Source of the DNA: Pseudomonadota bacterium
GTDB taxonomy: Bacteria > Pseudomonadota > Gammaproteobacteria > Burkholderiales > SG8-39
Reading direction: 5' to 3'
Length of the DNA: 9,159 bases
NCBI GenBank assembly: GCA_021825225.1
Contig: JAKAIH010000074.1
Span: 1-9,159, forward strand
Numbering within the stretch: the first letter of the stretch is position 1; each line of letters begins with the position of its first letter. The translations under genes were made by a program, and so were the position numbers. Shown here one piece after another: positions 7,503 through 9,159 of this stretch. Under the pieces are notes generated by a model. That model saw only the letters and a list, made by a program, of their open reading frames with translations. It was not told where the DNA came from and did not search any database.

Positions 7503-7508
7503 AGTATA
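7503..7508 (-). promoter_or_regulatory. Candidate -10 box for the importer operon
   Basis: TATACT on the minus strand matches five of six bases of the sigma-70 -10 consensus in an otherwise very GC-rich region, about 70 bases before the binding-protein start. No good -35 is found at 16-18 bases, so an activator might be needed. This is a prediction only. Confidence 0.35.
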
Positions 7509-7612
7509 GCGGAAGGAGGCTGCGCGGCGTCGCTGCGCTGCGCGCTGCGCGCCGGGCCTGCGCCCGGGAAGCGCTGCCGCGCGTACAGTACCGCTACGCG
7601 CTGCATTTCAGG

Positions 7613-7618
7613 TATAAG
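7613..7618 (+). promoter_or_regulatory. Candidate distal -10 box for cofD
   Basis: TATAAG matches five of six bases of the -10 consensus, with no convincing -35. It would give a leader of about 95 bases before the cofD start at 7719. It is an alternative or addition to the closer box at 7686-7691. Confidence 0.25.
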
Positions 7619-7685
7619 ATTGCCACGGAACACGGGCGGTCCGCCGGCGGCGTTCGCAGCGCGCGCGTGGCGCGGCGGCGTCGTC

Positions 7686-7691
7686 TACAAT
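7686..7691 (+). promoter_or_regulatory. Candidate proximal -10 box for cofD
   Basis: TACAAT, followed by TCGGGAA, resembles the -10 region of many betaproteobacterial housekeeping promoters and would give a short leader of roughly 20 bases. The -35 region is GC-rich and poor. Confidence 0.35.
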
Positions 7692-7708
7692 TCGGGAACA
7701 AGAACATT

Positions 7709-7714
7709 GGGGAG
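7709..7714 (+). promoter_or_regulatory. Ribosome binding site of cofD
   Basis: GGGGAG four bases before the ATG at 7719. It fixes the start: an in-frame ATG at 7620 would add 33 residues (rich in Arg, Gly and Ala) that lie outside the CofD family fold. Confidence 0.6.
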
Positions 7715-7718
7715 ACCG

Positions 7719-8687
7719 ATGGGAACAGTGGTCGCGTTGTCTGGTCAGGTAGGCGGCGCCAAGCTCGCCGACGGGTTGCGGCGCCTGCGCGGCAAGGATC
7801 TTGCCGTGATCGTCAATACCGGCGACGACCACGAGGTGTTCGGCCTCGCATTCTCGCCCGACATCGATACCATGCTCTATACCCTCGGCGGCATTGCGAG
7901 CACCGGAGCCGGCTGGGAACCCTCGGGCGAAACCTACGCGCTGCACGACATGCTGCACCGCCTGGGCTCCGAGCACCGCGTGCGCGTCGGCGATCGCTCC
8001 TACGCATTGCCGCTGCTGCGCACCGAGGCGCTGCGGCAGGAATGCTCCTTGAGCCAGGTTACGCTGGGATTCTGCAAGACCCTGGGCATCGAAGCGCGCG
8101 TGCTGCCGATGAGCAACGATCCGGTGCGCACGGTGGTGGTCACCGAGGACGGGCACGTGAGCTACCACGAGTACCTCACCGAACTGGAATGTGCCCCCGT
8201 GGTGAAAGGTTTTCTGTATGCCGGCGCGGACGTCGCGCGCATTCCGGAGGAGGTGCTGGAAGCGCTGTATGCGCCCGACCTGGAAGCGATCGTACTGTGC
8301 CCGGCAAACCCCTACCACACGATACAGCCGATCCTGGCGGTGCAGGGCATGCGCGAGCTGCTGCGCGGGTGCGGCGCGCCGGTCGTTGCGGTGAGCCCGA
8401 TCGTCGGCGATCGCGCCCTCAAGGGCGCGGCGGGCAAGATGATGCAGGAATTGGGGCATGAGGTGTCGGCGCGCAGGGCGGCGCTCGAGTACTACCGGCT
8501 GATCGACGGCTGCGTCATCGACAGCGTGGATGAGGCGGCTGCCGAGGGCATACGCGCCTGCGGCATCGATGTCGCGGTGGCGCCGACGATCATGCGCTCG
8601 GACGACGACCGCGCGGCGCTGGCGCAGGTGGTGCTCGATCTTGCGCAATCGGTGCGCGCACGCAAGGAAGCGGAACGCAGCAGCTAG
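7719..8687 (+). CDS. cofD: CofD-family 2-phospho-L-lactate transferase (coenzyme F420 biosynthesis), divergent
   Basis: The product is 322 residues, the usual CofD length. CofD transfers a phospholactyl (or related phospho-acid) group from a guanylyl-activated donor to the deazaflavin Fo, giving F420-0 or its dehydro form. Family motifs in order: the N-terminal VGGAKL loop (11-16), VNTGDD (32-37), SPDIDTMLYTLGGI (46-59), LGSEHRVRVGDR (82-93), LLRTEALR (99-106), LPMSNDPVRT (129-138), CPANP (194-198), ILAVQG (205-210), VAVSPIVG (223-230), ALKG (233-236) and KMMQELG (240-246). This pattern separates it from YvcK-type relatives. Several conserved spots are changed: SGQVGG instead of SGGVGG (Gln10), GDRSYA instead of GDRDLA (Ser94), PANPYHTIQP instead of PSNPxVSIGP, and KGAAGKMM instead of KGPADKMM. 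No other F420 gene is visible in the window. The fold call is secure; the exact substrate is not. Confidence 0.85.
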   Translation: MGTVVALSGQVGGAKLADGLRRLRGKDLAVIVNTGDDHEVFGLAFSPDIDTMLYTLGGIASTGAGWEPSGETYALHDMLHRLGSEHRVRVGDRSYALPLLRTEALRQECSLSQVTLGFCKTLGIEARVLPMSNDPVRTVVVTEDGHVSYHEYLTELECAPVVKGFLYAGADVARIPEEVLEALYAPDLEAIVLCPANPYHTIQPILAVQGMRELLRGCGAPVVAVSPIVGDRALKGAAGKMMQELGHEVSARRAALEYYRLIDGCVIDSVDEAAAEGIRACGIDVAVAPTIMRSDDDRAALAQVVLDLAQSVRARKEAERSS

Positions 8688-8731
8688 CAGCTGCCATCGC
8701 GCCGCATTCTTGCCTCGGGGGAATGGAGCAA

Positions 8732-9159
8732 ATGCCACAGCAAGACCGGATCGGGCTGCGCGTCGGATTCATAGGCGCGGGCCGGGTAGCCAAGGGCCTG
8801 GCCTGGGGCCTGGCGCAGGGCGGGGAGCGCGTGGTCGCCGCCGCCAGCCGCAATCCGGCGTCGGCTGCGCAGCTTGCGGCAAGGATTGCCGGCTGTCGGG
8901 CCGCTGCCACGGCGCAGGACGTCATCGATAGCAGCGATTTGGTGTTCGTCACCGTTCCCGACGATGCGATCGCGGCGGTCGCCGACAGTGTCCAATGGCG
9001 TAAGGATCTCGCCGTAGTCCATTGCAGCGGCGCAACCGAAGTGGCGGCGCTCGCCAGTGCAGCGCGCGCCGGCGCGCGGATCGGCGGTTTTCATCCCTTG
9101 CAGCTGTTTGCCGACCCGGATGTGGCGCTGGCCGGACTGCCCGGTTGCACGATTGCGAT
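8732..9159 (+). CDS. Rossmann-fold/DUF2520 domain protein, 5' part
   Basis: 142 codons are present before the window ends. The N-terminus has a dinucleotide-binding fingerprint, VGFIGAGRVAKGLA (11-24), then VVAAASRNPASAAQLA, SSDLVFVTVPDDAI (67-80), VVHCSGA (95-101) and GFHPLQLFADP (119-129). This is the layout of the Rossmann-like plus DUF2520 family, distant relatives of pyrroline-5-carboxylate and ketopantoate reductases; the HPLQ motif is the usual junction to the C-terminal helical domain, which is outside the window. Whole proteins are about 280-300 residues. The third Gly of GxGxxG is Ala20. No established function exists for this family that I can state. The gene lies 44 bases after cofD on the same strand, so co-transcription is likely. 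The ATG at 8732 has GGGGGA nine bases upstream; an in-frame ATG at 8723 would abut that site directly and is less likely. Confidence 0.85.
   Translation, partial: MPQQDRIGLRVGFIGAGRVAKGLAWGLAQGGERVVAAASRNPASAAQLAARIAGCRAAATAQDVIDSSDLVFVTVPDDAIAAVADSVQWRKDLAVVHCSGATEVAALASAARAGARIGGFHPLQLFADPDVALAGLPGCTIA

Larger units (their letters stand above)
7435..7718. promoter_or_regulatory. Divergent intergenic region between the importer operon and cofD
   Basis: These 284 bases separate two genes transcribed away from each other and so must hold the start signals of both. I see a 7-bp inverted repeat at 7476-7497, -10-like boxes for the minus strand (7503-7508) and the plus strand (7613-7618 and 7686-7691), a very GC-rich CGCTGCG-like low-complexity stretch at about 7521-7566, and a small 6-bp hairpin at 7552-7567 (CCGGGC / GCCCGG). 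No conserved coding sequence is recognisable. The open frames that cross it are extensions of flanking genes or shadows. Confidence 0.6.

Noticed and set aside
7521..7570. CGCTGCG-type short repeats that could be a repeat array
   Set aside because: They are irregular, very short and consistent with GC-rich low-complexity sequence; no regular repeat-spacer order as in CRISPR.
7620..7718. In-frame 33-residue N-terminal extension of cofD from ATG 7620
   Set aside because: It overlaps likely promoter sequence, lacks a ribosome binding site and is absent from the CofD fold, whereas ATG 7719 has GGGGAG upstream.
7454..8461. 335-codon Arg-rich frame on the plus strand overlapping cofD
   Set aside because: It is an out-of-frame shadow of cofD plus GC-rich intergenic DNA, with no recognisable motif.

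Overview
The window is high-GC bacterial chromosome, apparently from a betaproteobacterium (Burkholderiales/Rhodocyclales-like). This rests on the style of the ribosomal protein L19 and TrmD sequences and on the trmD-rplS order; it is a judgement from remembered family sequences, not a search. There are no rRNA or tRNA genes, insertion sequences, CRISPR arrays or phage genes. Gene packing is tight, and no gap without a gene reaches 300 bases.

Layout. (1) Positions 1-738, plus strand: the 3' end of trmD (tRNA m1G37 methyltransferase), then rplS (ribosomal protein L19). This is the tail of the classic rpsP-rimM-trmD-rplS operon. (2) Positions 756-791: a near-perfect hairpin between two converging units, probably a terminator for both. 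(3) Positions 812-7434, minus strand: a six-gene operon. In transcription order it encodes a periplasmic family-5 substrate-binding protein, two DppB/DppC-type permeases, two DppD/DppF-type ATPases and an ArgE-like M20 deacetylase. The last four genes are chained by 4-base ATGA stop/start overlaps, and the permease pair is only 4 bases apart. The cell would thus build a complete peptide-type ABC importer and, at the end of the same message, a cytoplasmic zinc amidohydrolase that could trim the imported compound. (4) Positions 7435-7718: a 284-base divergent promoter region with a hairpin in the probable importer leader and -10-like boxes in both directions. (5) Positions 7719-9159, plus strand: a CofD-type 2-phospho-L-lactate transferase (coenzyme F420 pathway), followed by the first 142 codons of a Rossmann/DUF2520 protein that runs off the window.

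The most interesting part is the right end. CofD-family enzymes are uncommon in Betaproteobacteria. This one departs from the remembered CofD consensus at several normally conserved positions (residues 10, 94, 196, 200-203, 237 and 239), and no other F420 biosynthesis gene is visible. It could be a divergent but real F420 enzyme or a CofD-like enzyme with another substrate. The second point of interest is the coupling of an ArgE-type deacetylase to a complete peptide importer, which suggests uptake and deacylation of an N-acylated amino acid or peptide rather than plain arginine biosynthesis.
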